From assembly GCA_022497155.1 (NCBI GenBank), contig MU385752.1:372001-436000 (forward strand): a stretch of 64,000 bases of DNA, given 5' to 3'. The notes beneath the pieces were generated by a model. That model saw only the letters and a program-made list of their open reading frames with translations. It searched no databases and was not told the origin of the DNA. The position numbers and the translations under genes are program-made. Positions 22,579-33,741 of the stretch are shown piece after piece. The DNA is from Whalleya microplaca (Eukaryota; Ascomycota; Sordariomycetes; Xylariales; Xylariaceae). Every line of letters starts with the position of its first letter. Position 1 is the stretch's first letter.

Positions 22579-24183
22579 ATGGACGCATATCGTCGACCTC
22601 ACCAGTCGCAAGCAGCGGCAGACGCAATACCGTTGCTCGTAGGCCAGACATATCACCTGTTCCATCTCACAACTCCCGCGAATACGGTACACCACCCACC
22701 GAGGTTACGCTCATGTTGGTCCCGTCTGAGGTCGACAGACCTCGTCAACTGGACCAGAGATCCAAGGCCGGTGATCACGCCCGGAGAGCAGCCAACGGAA
22801 CCAGACACCAGCGGCGCATGGACGGGCTCGGCGGTTCTTGGTCCGGACGGAAGAATGAACATCTTCTACACGGGATACAGTCTGCCCCAAGAAGGAAAGC
22901 AAGTCGTCATTCGAATCACCGCGAGAGACAGAGAAGGAGCCGTCTTCGACGAGGAACGGCAGCCCATCGTGACCAAAACTACGAATAGTCATCTCTCTCA
23001 ATTCGAGGACATCGACTTCAGGGACCCGTTCGTCTTCTTCAACGAGGGCGCCGGCGAGTACTGGATGCTCGTTGCCACGCGCCTGCGCGAGGGGCCCTAC
23101 TGGACACGGGGTTGCATTGCATTGCTGACGTCCCCGGACCTGCAAGAGTGGGCAGTCGAACCCAGTCCCCTATACGCGCCCGGCGATATGTTCTGTCCAG
23201 AGTGTCCGGAGCTATTCGCCTTGCCTAACGGGAAGTGGTACCTTGTGTACTCGCGGTTTACGGCGCCAAACGCTGGCACGGTATATCGCGTTGGCGACTC
23301 GCCGCGGGGCCCATTCCGTGCGCCTCGTGATGGATCGCATGGGCGCCTCGATGGACGTCGATGGTACGCGGCCAAGTCCTGTCCGAAGGCTGGCAGTCCC
23401 GAAAAGCGAGTTTTCTTTGGGTGGATCGCGGACCGCTGCGAGGAAGATGGGAAGTGGCTGTGGGGCGGTGACCTGGCTGTGCCGCGCGAGGTGTTCGCAG
23501 ACGCAGACGGGTTTCTCCGAATTCAGCCTGCCGCACAGGTCCTTGCCGTACTGGAACGTTTGTCGTGCTCGGTACAGTCGACGGCTGCGACGACGCTGTA
23601 CCTGTCAAGTATAGGAGCAACCGAGGTGGAGTTTCCGAAGATCCTGGGACTCGCCAACATGTCGACAGACGTCTTGATACAGATGAGGATCAACAGAAGC
23701 GATGCCGCGTCTTTCGGCTTCGTACTCAACGCAGACCGCGAATTGAAGGCACACCGGATCCAGTTCATTCCAGCTGGCAATTTGACGTGGACGGCCTTGC
23801 TTCTGGCGGATTCAATCCCCTATGACGACTTCTGGGCTGATCAGTACGCGCTACACACCCCCCGATCTATCGACGGGCCCGAGATAGTGCGCCACGACGG
23901 GATTATCATAGACGGGCCGGTATCCCTATTCTTGCATGGAAACCTAGTAGAATGCTTTGTAGGGGGCAGGTCAATGAGCTTCCGGCTCCCTGGACCCGCC
24001 TCCAGTAGGACGACGTCGAACAATTACCCCGTTGATGGGAAACCGAATGGCCACATGTTTCATCAAGAGAACCGCCAGAGGGTGGGGTTATTCGTGGAAG
24101 ACGGAACCGTTGCAGTTGACGTTTTGGTTAGAGCTATAGGGGACTCCTGTTCAACGACTAAGTCGTGGCGCGCGAGGGCGTGA
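22579..24183 (+). CDS. Glycoside hydrolase family 32 enzyme (fructosidase-like), atypical N-terminus
   Basis: An intronless 534-aa five-bladed beta-propeller enzyme of the family that cleaves or transfers fructosyl units from sucrose, inulin or levan. Seen: YHLFHL near residue 25, WTGSA at 81-85, the RDP motif at 148-150 (FRDPFVF), and the acid/base EC motif at 208-209 (CPECPELF). The C-terminal half resembles a beta-sandwich domain. The classical nucleophile block NDPNG is absent; the position is taken by ADAIPLL with Asp15 as the likely nucleophile, as in a divergent GH32 subgroup I recall with a DAIPF-type start. No signal peptide is visible, so it may act inside the cell. It could be an intracellular fructosidase or transferase. 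It is convergent with the second Zn2Cys6 gene. Confidence 0.8.
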   Translation: MDAYRRPHQSQAAADAIPLLVGQTYHLFHLTTPANTVHHPPRLRSCWSRLRSTDLVNWTRDPRPVITPGEQPTEPDTSGAWTGSAVLGPDGRMNIFYTGYSLPQEGKQVVIRITARDREGAVFDEERQPIVTKTTNSHLSQFEDIDFRDPFVFFNEGAGEYWMLVATRLREGPYWTRGCIALLTSPDLQEWAVEPSPLYAPGDMFCPECPELFALPNGKWYLVYSRFTAPNAGTVYRVGDSPRGPFRAPRDGSHGRLDGRRWYAAKSCPKAGSPEKRVFFGWIADRCEEDGKWLWGGDLAVPREVFADADGFLRIQPAAQVLAVLERLSCSVQSTAATTLYLSSIGATEVEFPKILGLANMSTDVLIQMRINRSDAASFGFVLNADRELKAHRIQFIPAGNLTWTALLLADSIPYDDFWADQYALHTPRSIDGPEIVRHDGIIIDGPVSLFLHGNLVECFVGGRSMSFRLPGPASSRTTSNNYPVDGKPNGHMFHQENRQRVGLFVEDGTVAVDVLVRAIGDSCSTTKSWRARA

Positions 24184-24213
24184 CAGAGCTAAACGAAGGG
24201 GCGCAGGGATTTC

Positions 24214-24242
24214 ACAGGCTGTATGCCACAGGCTGTATGCCT
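24214..24242. repeat. Short tandem duplication between convergent genes
   Basis: A 14-bp unit (ACAGGCTGTATGCC) occurs twice in a row in the 84-bp gap between the stop codons of GH32 and the second Zn2Cys6 gene. Confidence 0.8.
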
Positions 24243-24267
24243 AGCCTGGCATGCTCGATGGCAATTA

Positions 24268-26544
24268 TCACATCGGTTGTCCAGGCGGAAGAATAGCCTG
24301 ACCGCTTATGGAAGCACTCAACATATCGTATACCCCCGCACCTTGCATGAAAAGGTCCCAGTCGCCAAAGTCCATGAACTCGAGCACCTCGGTGTTATAG
24401 TTTGCCAATGGAGGTGTGACGGTGTCGTCTTCCGGTTCAATGAGGTTCACAGCCAAGGCGTGCTCCAGGCCGCGAAGAATAGCTCCCTCGAGGCGGTTCG
24501 CGGCGTACTGCATAGGCTCGCTACTTTTGCTCATAGTGCGCAGGTTCCACAGGTACGAATTCAGAGTCTCTTGCCAGAAACTTCGTTCTTGCGACGACAG
24601 AGAGGTCACCAGGAGTAGCGTGATGAAGGACCCCGTCAAAGAAAATAGGTACGGTGTCGCTGGTGAGCTTGGTCAGCTTCGGGTTGAAAAGGAGGTGTGG
24701 GAATGCCTGTGACTTACTGAAATACCAAAACGCTTCAAGTTGGTCATGTCGCAGGCTTGTAACGAAATTGATTGCGCCTTGCGCTACTTGGAGAGCGCGC
24801 TGTCGGATACTAGACAAGACATTGTGATCAGAACATGAGGGTTCCAGCGCCGTCGACCGAATCAACCGACGAAGTAGCGACATGGCAACACCGTAGTATG
24901 AGAAATGGAGGTAACCTGTACTGATCAATACTCTGCGGCGCAAAAGAAAGGGCCTAAGAAACCTACCGTGGAAAGATAGCCGCCTTTGAAATATGATGTG
25001 CATCCCCAGAGATTCCGGGAGCGTCTGTGACCACACGTCCAAGGCCTCGAACAGGGGCTTCGCGCGGTTGAAGAGCAAAATGGTGTCCTGTTCGAGGCTG
25101 CGTCTCGCCGTATAGAATTCCGATAGTACGTCTGACAAAATCCGGCTCAGGCGAACCATAAGCATGAATTGCTGCTTCCCAGTGACGGGCATCGATCTCC
25201 TCTCGTCGTCTAGTTCTTGCGGTGTCATCGAATCGCAATCGGCGAAGTCGATGTCGGTAAGATCACCGACGACCCAGTCATCATCGTGAATATGGACCGG
25301 TCGACCGTAGGCCAGTGCTGTCCACCGGTCTTGCATGTACAACGCCCAGCTCAGTCGCTTGCGCACATTCTTCTCCAGCCGGGGGATTTGCCACTGACTG
25401 GAGTCGAGGTGAAGGCCTAAACACTGACCTATGGCAAGCGCTTGGCATGTAAGCCCCCAGTCAAAGGTGTGATCGGGGTTGAGGGGGTCTTCAGGCTGGC
25501 ATTGCAGCAGCAGAAGGATGGCCTGAATGGCCGTCAGTTTCGGGCGGTGATACGAGTTTTGTATGGCTACAAGGACGAGCCGTCGCATCTCAGACGAGTC
25601 CGGCGACGGCCGGATGGAGAGCTCCGGGTCGTACGACCACCAACGAAGGGCCGAGAGGTAAACGGCGCCGAGCAACGGAGCTAAGACCAAGTAATGAGAC
25701 TGATTGTAGCTCTGCATGAATTCGTCCTTGCAGAGGACGGGGTAGCATGGCTGCACGTGCCGCCAGAACAAGTCAACGAGTCGCGGCCCGTGGGGCTCGA
25801 CCATCCTTTCGATGGCTGCAGCTTCGCTGTCGGCCGTCTCATTGTTGATCGACTTCTCGTCAGAAACTATATGGAAGGTCAACGGGTATTGTTGGCCCTG
25901 GTCGTAGTCGAGAACACGCCGGATCGCATGAGTCTCGAGCTGATATTCATGAGTTTCGGGGTTGTAAGGGCGGTGACGCTGAGTAGTACCTGTAGCGTTA
26001 GCAACCAAGAGATATCGAAGCAAGGCTTCCCACTAGTTACCATGAGAATCGGCTCCATATCACTCCCTAACCCGTACAATTCGGCGAAGCGCCGGGGTGC
26101 CAAGCCTAGAATCGGGAACTCCAGGCGGCAAGGAGGCCGGGCTTCGTCCCGGACAGGTGCCCAATTGTGAAGGGCCCTGTCCAGCATGCCAGAGGTCGCA
26201 GGCGAAACGCCATCCCGCGGGTCCGGATCGGTTGAAGGGCCGCCGTGATCATTGTCACCGATGGACAAGAAGCTTCGAGAGCCATTCGTGTCATCGGAGC
26301 CTATGTTTTCCGCCCGCACCTCGCTTTTGCTGGTCTGGCTGACGCTGCGAGCCGGTGGGCCCATACGAAAGGTGCATGATGACCCGCGCAGGTCACAGTG
26401 AACGCACTTGGTAGCATTTGGGCCATTGTCCTTGCTGACACATCGCGTCTTCGCTTTTCTGCAGGCGTCACACGGTCGACAGCTGCGCCGAGGACGTTTG
26501 CGCATGCGCTGTTCGGCATAGTCCGAGGGCGTCACGATTTCCAT
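24268..26544 (-). CDS. Zn2Cys6 transcription factor (Fungal_trans / MHR type)
   Basis: A 701-aa nuclear regulator in four exons (26041-26544, 24967-25978, 24718-24915, 24268-24659); lengths sum to a multiple of three and all joins keep frame. The zinc cluster is at residues 25-57 (Cys25, 28, 35, 47, 50, 57; CX2CX6CX11CX2CX6C), preceded by the basic run RKRPRR. The middle homology region is clear: LVDLFWRHVQPCYPVLCKDEF, the LLLLQC helix, GLTCQALAIGQCLGLHLD, and the RKRLSWALYMQDRWTALAYGRP signature. A 51-nt intron at 24916-24966 carries no stop and joins LSFHG to YLHFSYYGVAMSLLRR. It neighbours the GH32 and transporter genes, so it is the best candidate for their specific activator; that is inference. 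Confidence 0.88.
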
Positions 26545-27026
26545 AGCAGCATCACAGGTATCTAGAGTTCTTAAGTCTTCATAGAGCTCGTGACGATTTG
26601 CTCAATCCAGACGCGTTACTACGTAATGGTTTCGAGGCTGAGAGGTGTGGCTAGTGCATGAACGACAGGCTCGTGTCATCGTGGAGCTCCAGCGTCCCCA
26701 CACACCCATCAGCCCAAGAGCGATCGCAGTACTCAGTACATGTATGTACATGTGCGTATCTAGGTCGGATTGCCGCTGAACCGGCTGAGCCACGGAGGGA
26801 ATATTGGAGAAACAGCTCTTGGCCATTGTGGCTTATACATGTATATATATATATATAAGGTTATATATGGATGTAACATAGATCGCGATCGCTATACAAG
26901 ACTTGGCGGCCTGGATCACGACAGGCCAACAGCCCCTATCATCATAATTCCATCAAACACCCTCCGAGACCCTATAATACCTACCTATTGCATAACTATT
27001 CAATCGCATGTCAGCGGCCAGCCACT
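26545..27026. other. Intergenic, promoter-like AT repeat
   Basis: Contains an (AT)n tract with TATA-like sequence at about 26841-26860, upstream of the next plus-strand gene. Nothing else is recognised. Confidence 0.5.
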
Positions 27027-27760
27027 ATGGGAGACCTGGACTCACCTACACGACGACATGCATTCCCTTTCCTTTTACTACCATACCACATACGAGACGA
27101 CATTTATAGCCTTGTTCTTGAATACCCGGATCTAGGACCCGTCTTCGAGAGCTTTGAGGCGGGCCTGCACAAAACTGCGCAGCAGCAGGAAAATACAAGA
27201 CAGCCTAAGTGCACCTTTCCTGCCCCACGAGCTCCGGCTGGAACCATGCGGACGCCTGCCTTGCTGCTCGTCAACCGCCAGATCACCGCGGAAGCCGTGA
27301 AAGCGCTGCGCGATAAGCCGTTCGTGCTCACCCGGTACGCGCCATACTCGGCAATGCTGGCACAACCCATGGATATCACCGAGTTTGTTAGTGAATGTAC
27401 ACTCAAACTGATGCAGCACGTGGTGCTCAGGATGGATCTCTTTGGCGATGCGAGGGCATGGTGTAAGACTGTCGAGACACTGCTTGATATCTGGACGGCA
27501 GGAAATTGCCTGAAGAGGATTGAGGTTTGGGTCCACGGGAGAACAGTTGAGGGGGTGCTGGTGCAATGGGAGAGAGGGTTCGCGAAGTGGGCACTCAGGG
27601 CGTTATCGAAGGTATGGGATTTCAGCATTTTTATACAAAAGTATGCTACGGGCCTCAGTTCAATGCTTACGGTTTCTAGATACGAAATTTTGCAGAGGCA
27701 GAACATATTTCGCTTACGGGTAACCTCTCAGAATCTCGACTTGCCAAGAGGACAAGGTGA
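27027..27760 (+). CDS. Conserved-looking hypothetical protein, F-box-adjacent fungal type
   Basis: I do not recognise a named family. Two exons (27027-27611, 27680-27760; phase 0) give 221 aa; without splicing the frame would run to 27791 but the intron GTATGG..TCTAG is good. The N-terminus FPFLLLPYHIRDDIYSLVLE looks like the leucine/proline-rich start of the many short fungal proteins whose first helix resembles an F-box (LPxEIRxxIY). TPALLLVNRQITAEAVKAL continues that pattern, which is common in these proteins. The rest is unassigned. It has no signal peptide or membrane segment. If F-box-like, it could be a substrate adaptor, but this is weak. Confidence 0.65.
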
Positions 27761-29315
27761 TTCGGTGAAAACGACGAGGCTTGCTTTTTGACATGACGGG
27801 CTGTCAGGTATGATTTCTGTGTTGTAAGTTTCTTAATTGATATGGTAGGTAAAAGAGACTAGCCTATGGTGGCGTTTCCCAATCTGAATTGGCCGACGGG
27901 AGATATGACAACATGCACTAGGCTCCGTGTAGGTTTTCTTTTTTCCCGATGGAGTCTTTCTATATTGAATTACGAGATTGTCACAGGGCCAGGCTCAGGG
28001 GCTGTTATAAAGGCTGTTATAGGGGTCCACACAAATTAACAGTTATACCGATCCGAAGCTCCATTAGGGTATTACTAGGTGCCCTAGGCCTCCTCACACA
28101 CAACTGGTTTTTCCTGCTCCTTAGAGCTTACAATAGTCAATTCAAGACCTCCTATTTAGAGCTGCGCGCTGTCCCTATTAGTTGTAAATGTGACAAATAT
28201 TAACAGCAGGCCTTACCGAGCATATGCCACTCATTCTCAGAAGCATCGGTTGACTTTTTCTGGAAAGTAGGCAAAATATGTGTGTATATTTTAAGTAAAC
28301 CACACTGCCTCCTACATGATCTACGACAATACGCTGGAGAGGTTTATATATCATTATAGATAATGTCCATTTCACGGGCCCCGTATTCTCTGATAAATGT
28401 GATGAGCTCTCAGTCAGTTGACATAACTGCGAGCAAGGGCACTGAACAACTGTGAGTAGTTACTACATCTCGGATTCACAGTTTAATAGAGCGGCTGGTA
28501 AGACTGAAAACAATAAGTCTACATACAACTACGACCTTTCAGATTCACGAAGCCTCAACAGTACACGCCGGTGTGGCTATACAAGGGTTTCATTTTTCAC
28601 CTCGAGGGTCTTGTCCCTCTGAGGAATAACTTGAAAATCTTAAATGATAATATACGGCATACGACGGTTCGCGCAGTAGTAAAAGCTGTGGCCGAGGTCC
28701 AATAATGCTTTTGAACATATAAAAAGAGTGTTCTATAGTAGTTTCCATCGAGTTACGGCTGATCTGATATACATATGAGATTGTCAGGCAGGCTTTCGGT
28801 CTTGAGGGAAAAAAGACTTCGGCCATCCACCTAGCGTGGAACCGTTGGTCACACCTACACAAAACATGACTTTGTCCAATCTCAAAACGAGAATTACAGA
28901 TAGCTAAGTAACAAATAAATCAAAACAGAAACAGAAGGGAAGGAAAAAGAAAATGTAGGAGAAAAATAACACCACGCCACAACCCTGTATCGTATCTGAG
29001 AGGCTTGGAACGAACGGGCTAGCAGTGTTGAATCTTATCGACTCGCCCTAGCCAACTCCCAAGGCTGTGTCTTTGACTTGGGATTATTCCTGTCTGGGGC
29101 AGAACGTATTGCCTATTTACTGTTCAAGGGGAAATCGTGTGGCTGCTGGGCTTGCCAAGTTCCGGCTTCCGCACTTGAGCAAGCAGAGCTGAAGACGCAG
29201 CCGACGCCGCAACTGCCCAAAGTCAGTCCGTAAAGTCAAAATTATAAACCATATTGGGAGAGAGGTATTCACGTACACCCCGATTGTGCGCCACGTACTA
29301 ACATCGTGGATGGTG
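27761..29315. other. AT-rich spacer with repeat-like remnant
   Basis: No gene is supportable. The segment 27949-28203 keeps an 84-codon open frame of low complexity, with short internal repeats (GGCTGTTATA twice at about 27998-28023), and reads like a decayed dispersed repeat rather than a gene. The rest has stops in every frame. Confidence 0.45.
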
Positions 29316-29810
29316 CTACCAGCAGTACTGCAAAAGGGGCCATTTAGCAATCCTTGACTTGAATGACTCAAGGTCATGGCCTCAGGAATTACTTACTAGG
29401 TGTTCCCCGGGTTCGAGGTCATACAAGCGATGATACATGCAGCCTATCTGAAGTCAATATAGACAAAAATGAACTCACAGAACCATAACACGTACGCATG
29501 TAACAGGTACAGTGACCCATTGGTTCCTAGGAAGACCAACATCTACCCTCGGGTAAAGCGCCAATGCCTCAGTTCGGCGCTCAGTTTTAGACTCTCCCGC
29601 AGCAAGCAGATCCATCAAGATAGGATCTTTTGCAATGGCTTCACGAGTGTCATCCGTAATGGCAGATGATAACTCGGACAGAGAATCGCGGAGCTGGCCC
29701 AAGGTAGCCAGGTTTTCGTCCACCGAGCGAGGAGTAACAGGCAGCGTCGCAGACAAGACGGATGGGATAGCAAAGCTAAGGAAATAAGCGTGGGAGAGAG
29801 AGAACTTCAT
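29316..29810 (-). CDS. Small secreted protein, hypothetical
   Basis: A predicted 125-aa protein in three exons (29496-29810, 29397-29447, 29316-29327), each join in phase 0 with consensus donors (GTACGT, GTAAGT) and CAG acceptors. Residues 1-20 are a signal peptide (MKFSLSHAYFLSFAIPSVLS). The mature part has TPRSVDENLATLGQLRD and a Ser/Leu-rich amphipathic stretch, then a short tail with Cys-Ile-Gly-Cys and a C-terminal CysTrp. The last exon is only four codons including the stop, so the 3' end is the least certain. A TATA-like element lies about 25 bp upstream (+ strand about 29834-29840). Function unknown; a candidate secreted effector or wall peptide. Confidence 0.55.
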
Positions 29811-31118
29811 GTTGGCTGCGTGTTGGGGCTAGGTATATAATGTTTAAATAAGTATTGTATTTGATGGTTTGGTAAACTGGGAAGCTGAAGCTGAAGGAGT
29901 AGAGTGCTGTGTCAAGTTACCAGAAGTTGAAAAGGTCTCGACATTGAGGTCTATATATACCACTTTCCTCAGGCTTCTGAGGCTGTGAAAGTAAACAGTC
30001 ATGTAAGCGATCAAGGTCTTAGTCTATTCTCTGTAGATAGATCATCATGGATCCAGCTATACATGGACCACCACAACAAAAGCTCACGGCCGCTTATGGC
30101 CCCTTTACTCCTGTGCCTCGAAGGAGTTAATGCCCGATTGCCTGTATCTCACAAGAAGCCAAACAAGGCTCAATTTCGCTTCATCATTCTCAGTGCATCA
30201 AAGAATAGAACCTAACCGCTTCCCGATCTATAATTCCAAAAATAACGTCGTTGTAAGTTTTTGACATACGTGGGATTCAACGGATCTTCGGCATGGGAGG
30301 CGGGTTCATTTTTTGAGCATTGGACAGCTCGAATAGGCAAGTATGAGGATCCTGCCTTGTGATGCTTCAGAAATATAGTGTAAAAGGTGACCCTTGGTTG
30401 AATCTTTCGTGATAGTATGTCGGTGTTTCAAGTTTATCAGGGCCGAAAGCCGGCAACGCTACTGTGGATAACCATCGGCTCCGAGCCTTGGCTATATTCG
30501 AGTGGAAATTTAGGACCTCAAAAAGTGCTTAGGATCCAAGCAAGCGCTTACCACCATGCTATATAGGCTATTCATAGCATTTAGTATCAAAGCTATAGGA
30601 GGAAGGCCCGTCTATTGTGGTCAAGTCTAAGTCTAAGTGAATCTAGAGTCCTTGGAGGATGTTGCTACAGTACAGCATGTGGGCCGCCTGGCCTCTTATC
30701 TTCTGACAGTCAGTAGCGAGAAGGCTTGCAAGGTTGGCCCAAGCAGCGCAATACTTTCAGTAAGGCTGAATTCCAGTCAGGCGATATTGCTTGAGCTATG
30801 GGCTAGTTGCGGCATCGTAAGATACATCCTGAGAAATGACACGAGAAGACTTAACGGATGCATCCTGAGAACACATCGCTCACAGCTAGGATGTCGTGGA
30901 TGTACCTAAGTCAGCGCTACGGAGTTGATGCTCATGGTAGATGGAGGAACTTCTGTGACAGCGAGCTGCGAGTATAAATGCTTTGCGTTTTCCCTTTTTT
31001 CACATCGAATCTATTCATCAAGCACACTACCTACAGTACCGAGACAGCTAGATACCAAAGCAACACCAAACAATCTTGACTTATTAGAACTTCTCGGGTT
31101 TACTACACTCCATCGACA
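29811..31118. other. Intergenic with a TATA box before a secreted-protein gene
   Basis: No gene is recognised. A TATA box (TATAAA, 30973-30978) lies about 140 bp before the ATG at 31119. The stretch 30600-30910 has a 90-codon open frame without family features and with short repeats (CATCCTGAGAA twice); it is not called. Confidence 0.5.
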
Positions 31119-31693
31119 ATGTATAAGTTTACGGTCTTCCTTATCGCCGCCTTCTCAGCTGGTCTAGCACAGGCAGATCCCAAGTGCTATACGGGTCCCG
31201 TAAACCCTACTGGCAATAACATTGCCCTCTGGTCATGCGTAAACAACGAAGAAAATGACCGTGAGTATTACTGCTCTCCCTTCTAGGGATCTGTGGACAT
31301 TGCTAACGCAAATGATTGAACTTCAGCTCAATGGCATGACTGGGAAGTAAGTAGCACTCAGGGTCAAGCATTCCCCTTGTTATATTCTCAGGAGTTCATG
31401 TTTCGTATCTACGGCTCCCGCTCTTAGAACATGGATCAGAACCATACACGCCAGAAGCGGTATTTGCTAACATAGTGCTTTAGTGCGAGGGCAAGCAATT
31501 CCAATACTGGAGTAATGGAAATTGGAGATCAGCTGCAGATTGTCTTGGGGCCTGCAAGCCGTGCCTCGAGGGTGCCGCCTCGATGGGTGCAGAGTGGGTA
31601 AAGTGTGACCAGGAGGTCCATAGAGCTCATTGTGCCGTGGGCTGGTCGCCGAAGGGCAAGCATTTCTGCGGCGCCTCTTTCGGTCCTTGTTAG
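31119..31693 (+). CDS. Small cysteine-rich secreted protein (10 Cys)
   Basis: Three exons (31119-31260, 31327-31346, 31484-31693) encode 123 aa. The second exon is only 20 nt; phases 1 and 0 close exactly. Residues 1-20 are a signal peptide (MYKFTVFLIAAFSAGLAQAD). The mature protein of about 100 residues holds ten cysteines, including the cluster CLGACKPC, and ends in Cys (GASFGPC), so five disulfides are likely. No family is recognised. Size, secretion and cysteine content are those of fungal candidate effectors or antimicrobial-type proteins; the role is inference. The TATA box at 30973 suits a strongly regulated gene. Confidence 0.8.
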
Positions 31694-32781
31694 AAGAGAT
31701 ATTCATAGTGGAACGTTGGGAGAAGGTTGGTTGTGAGCTTGAGGCAGAAGGTTGGATGCTGTTATAGGGCCTGTGGTATAGATTCTCGCATTGGATCTCC
31801 AGACTTTCGTTTGTTCCTGTTATTTTTTCATTTTACTTTTCGTCGTTATCATCCATAAGCATTTGCCGCTGTCGTGTATCAACCATCTGCTTCAAACCTG
31901 TTGGAATACGGAGTCTTGCTACAATGGGCCTTCGTGTAGGTGAAATTGCCGAGTAAATCTAAACTTCCAGAAAAGCTTTTTGAACCGCTTCGTGATATTA
32001 GGGGCGTCCGTAGCCCTTCAGTTAGGCTACTAATACAAATATACTCGAAAGTGTGAGGCATCCGAAGAATCGAGGCCTATGCAGTAGGTGATATCAGCGT
32101 GGTGGGCGCAAGGAAGACAAGGTCTTTTGCCTGGAATTCCCCATTCCGAAGACGAAAGTTAAAGACCTTATGGAGCTAGAAGTAGGCGATTGCGTAGGAG
32201 CTTTTATTACCGTGAAAATAGGACTGGACATGATGAGACTTCCAAATAGATTCAGGGGTAAATTTCGGGGCAGCAGAATCCAGCGGTATTTCGATGCTTA
32301 AAAGTAAGTCAATGTATAAATGGTCTCGAGTAAAAACCCTAGTTTCTGACTTGACTTATCTTGGCCGAGTCTGTCGAACTCCTATCTTGTAAAAGACCTG
32401 CAGATACTGAAGTCTAAGACATATCGACTAGTACCGTGTGCCACGAGTGTTAAAGCGATGTGGTTGGTACGGTCTACTCTGCTTATCTAATTTTGTTCCT
32501 CCTATTTCAATAGCGAGGATCCGTCTAGCCCCTTAACATACCTTCTTGCGGCAGGTCGTTTTCTTGGACGAACATCGACAGTGCCTACTAAACAGCAAGG
32601 GTCATGTTAAGTATCCAAGGCCCGCGCTGTTAACAGCCTGTGCTCTAGAATACGAACCATCAACCTAGATATTAATCTCGAGGCTAGACCTACCATCGCC
32701 TGAATGTAATGATTGACTTCATTTAGACTTAATGCGCTTAAATCAATATAATCTGTGCTTGCGATTCCAGATAATCACATG
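31694..32781. other. Intergenic, nothing recognised
   Basis: Between the convergent ends of two secreted-protein genes. All frames are broken by stops. Confidence 0.5.
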
Positions 32782-33741
32782 CTAAAGCAATACATATGCC
32801 ACCGTACCTGCAACAGCAAGTGCAGAGACCACCGATACGTACGCCGTTGTTCCAGATGATGGGGACGACTCATTACCTGGCACTGGAGTGGCTGCTCTGA
32901 TGCACGAAAGCTGAACCTCAGGCGATGCGTCGTCGGATGCATTCGCACGAAGATTCCAGCCCCAAATCGTCATGACAGGCCACACTTGATTCGTGGCGGT
33001 GTCCAGAGCCGCCGTGTCCCCGACCTCGTGACTGTCCGACGCCGTGACGAACACTTCTCTTCCGTTCGCGGAATCGAGCGGGAACTCTGCTGTCGGGTTA
33101 GTGGGACGGCCTACGGCCCTACGACACGGGGGCAACGAACGCTGCGTGATGAAGTCGCCCGTCTTGATCGAGTCGCCGCAACTCGACGGCGTCGACGGCG
33201 GCGTCCCGTAGCAATCTTGGCTGCGCGCAAACTTGCTCGCATATGCTTGCTGGATGTCCGAGACGCATTGTGAAGGGAGGAAGCTGCACGTGCCGTTGGT
33301 CGGCGCTGTGGAGTTTTGGGGACCGTTCGGAAACACCGAAACGCATATCTTCCACGTCGTCTCATCGACGGCGGTCTTATTTGAGAACAGTGCTTGCATA
33401 GTTTCTGGACCTTTGAGGAAGATGCTTGTGCCCGTGAACGCCTTACCCGTGGCGTTGCTGGGATTCATGGTCTGGGAGTCGGGAATGTCACCGCTGACGT
33501 TGACAGCGAGCCGCCAGCCATCTACCTTCTGGCTGGGCCATTTCTGGGAGACATCGAACCCGGTGACCGCGAGTTCGCCGGTTGCATTAGGAAAAGCGAG
33601 GTGCGCTTCCCAGGTTACCTGATCGAATTGTACGGCGTTTCCGGTTACCGCCGTTCCGCCTTGCGGCCAACCTGGCAGAGCGCCCACCTTGATGGACAGA
33701 ATAGAGATGACCGACGCACCTGTAGTCCTGAGGAAATGCAT
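32782..33741 (-). CDS. Secreted or GPI-anchored hypothetical protein
   Basis: An intronless 319-aa protein from ATG 33741. It begins with a signal peptide (about residues 1-21, ending VGALPG). The body is beta-rich in appearance with several N-glycosylation sequons (NATGE, NVSGD, NATGK, NSTAP, NGTCS) and eight cysteines. The C-terminus has a Ser/Thr/Pro spacer (NESSPSSGTT) and a hydrophobic tail (VVSALAVAGTVAYVLL) as in GPI-anchored surface proteins. No catalytic domain is recognised. It resembles the general pattern of fungal surface proteins of unknown function. Confidence 0.75.
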   Translation of the reverse strand: MHFLRTTGASVISILSIKVGALPGWPQGGTAVTGNAVQFDQVTWEAHLAFPNATGELAVTGFDVSQKWPSQKVDGWRLAVNVSGDIPDSQTMNPSNATGKAFTGTSIFLKGPETMQALFSNKTAVDETTWKICVSVFPNGPQNSTAPTNGTCSFLPSQCVSDIQQAYASKFARSQDCYGTPPSTPSSCGDSIKTGDFITQRSLPPCRRAVGRPTNPTAEFPLDSANGREVFVTASDSHEVGDTAALDTATNQVWPVMTIWGWNLRANASDDASPEVQLSCIRAATPVPGNESSPSSGTTAYVSVVSALAVAGTVAYVLL

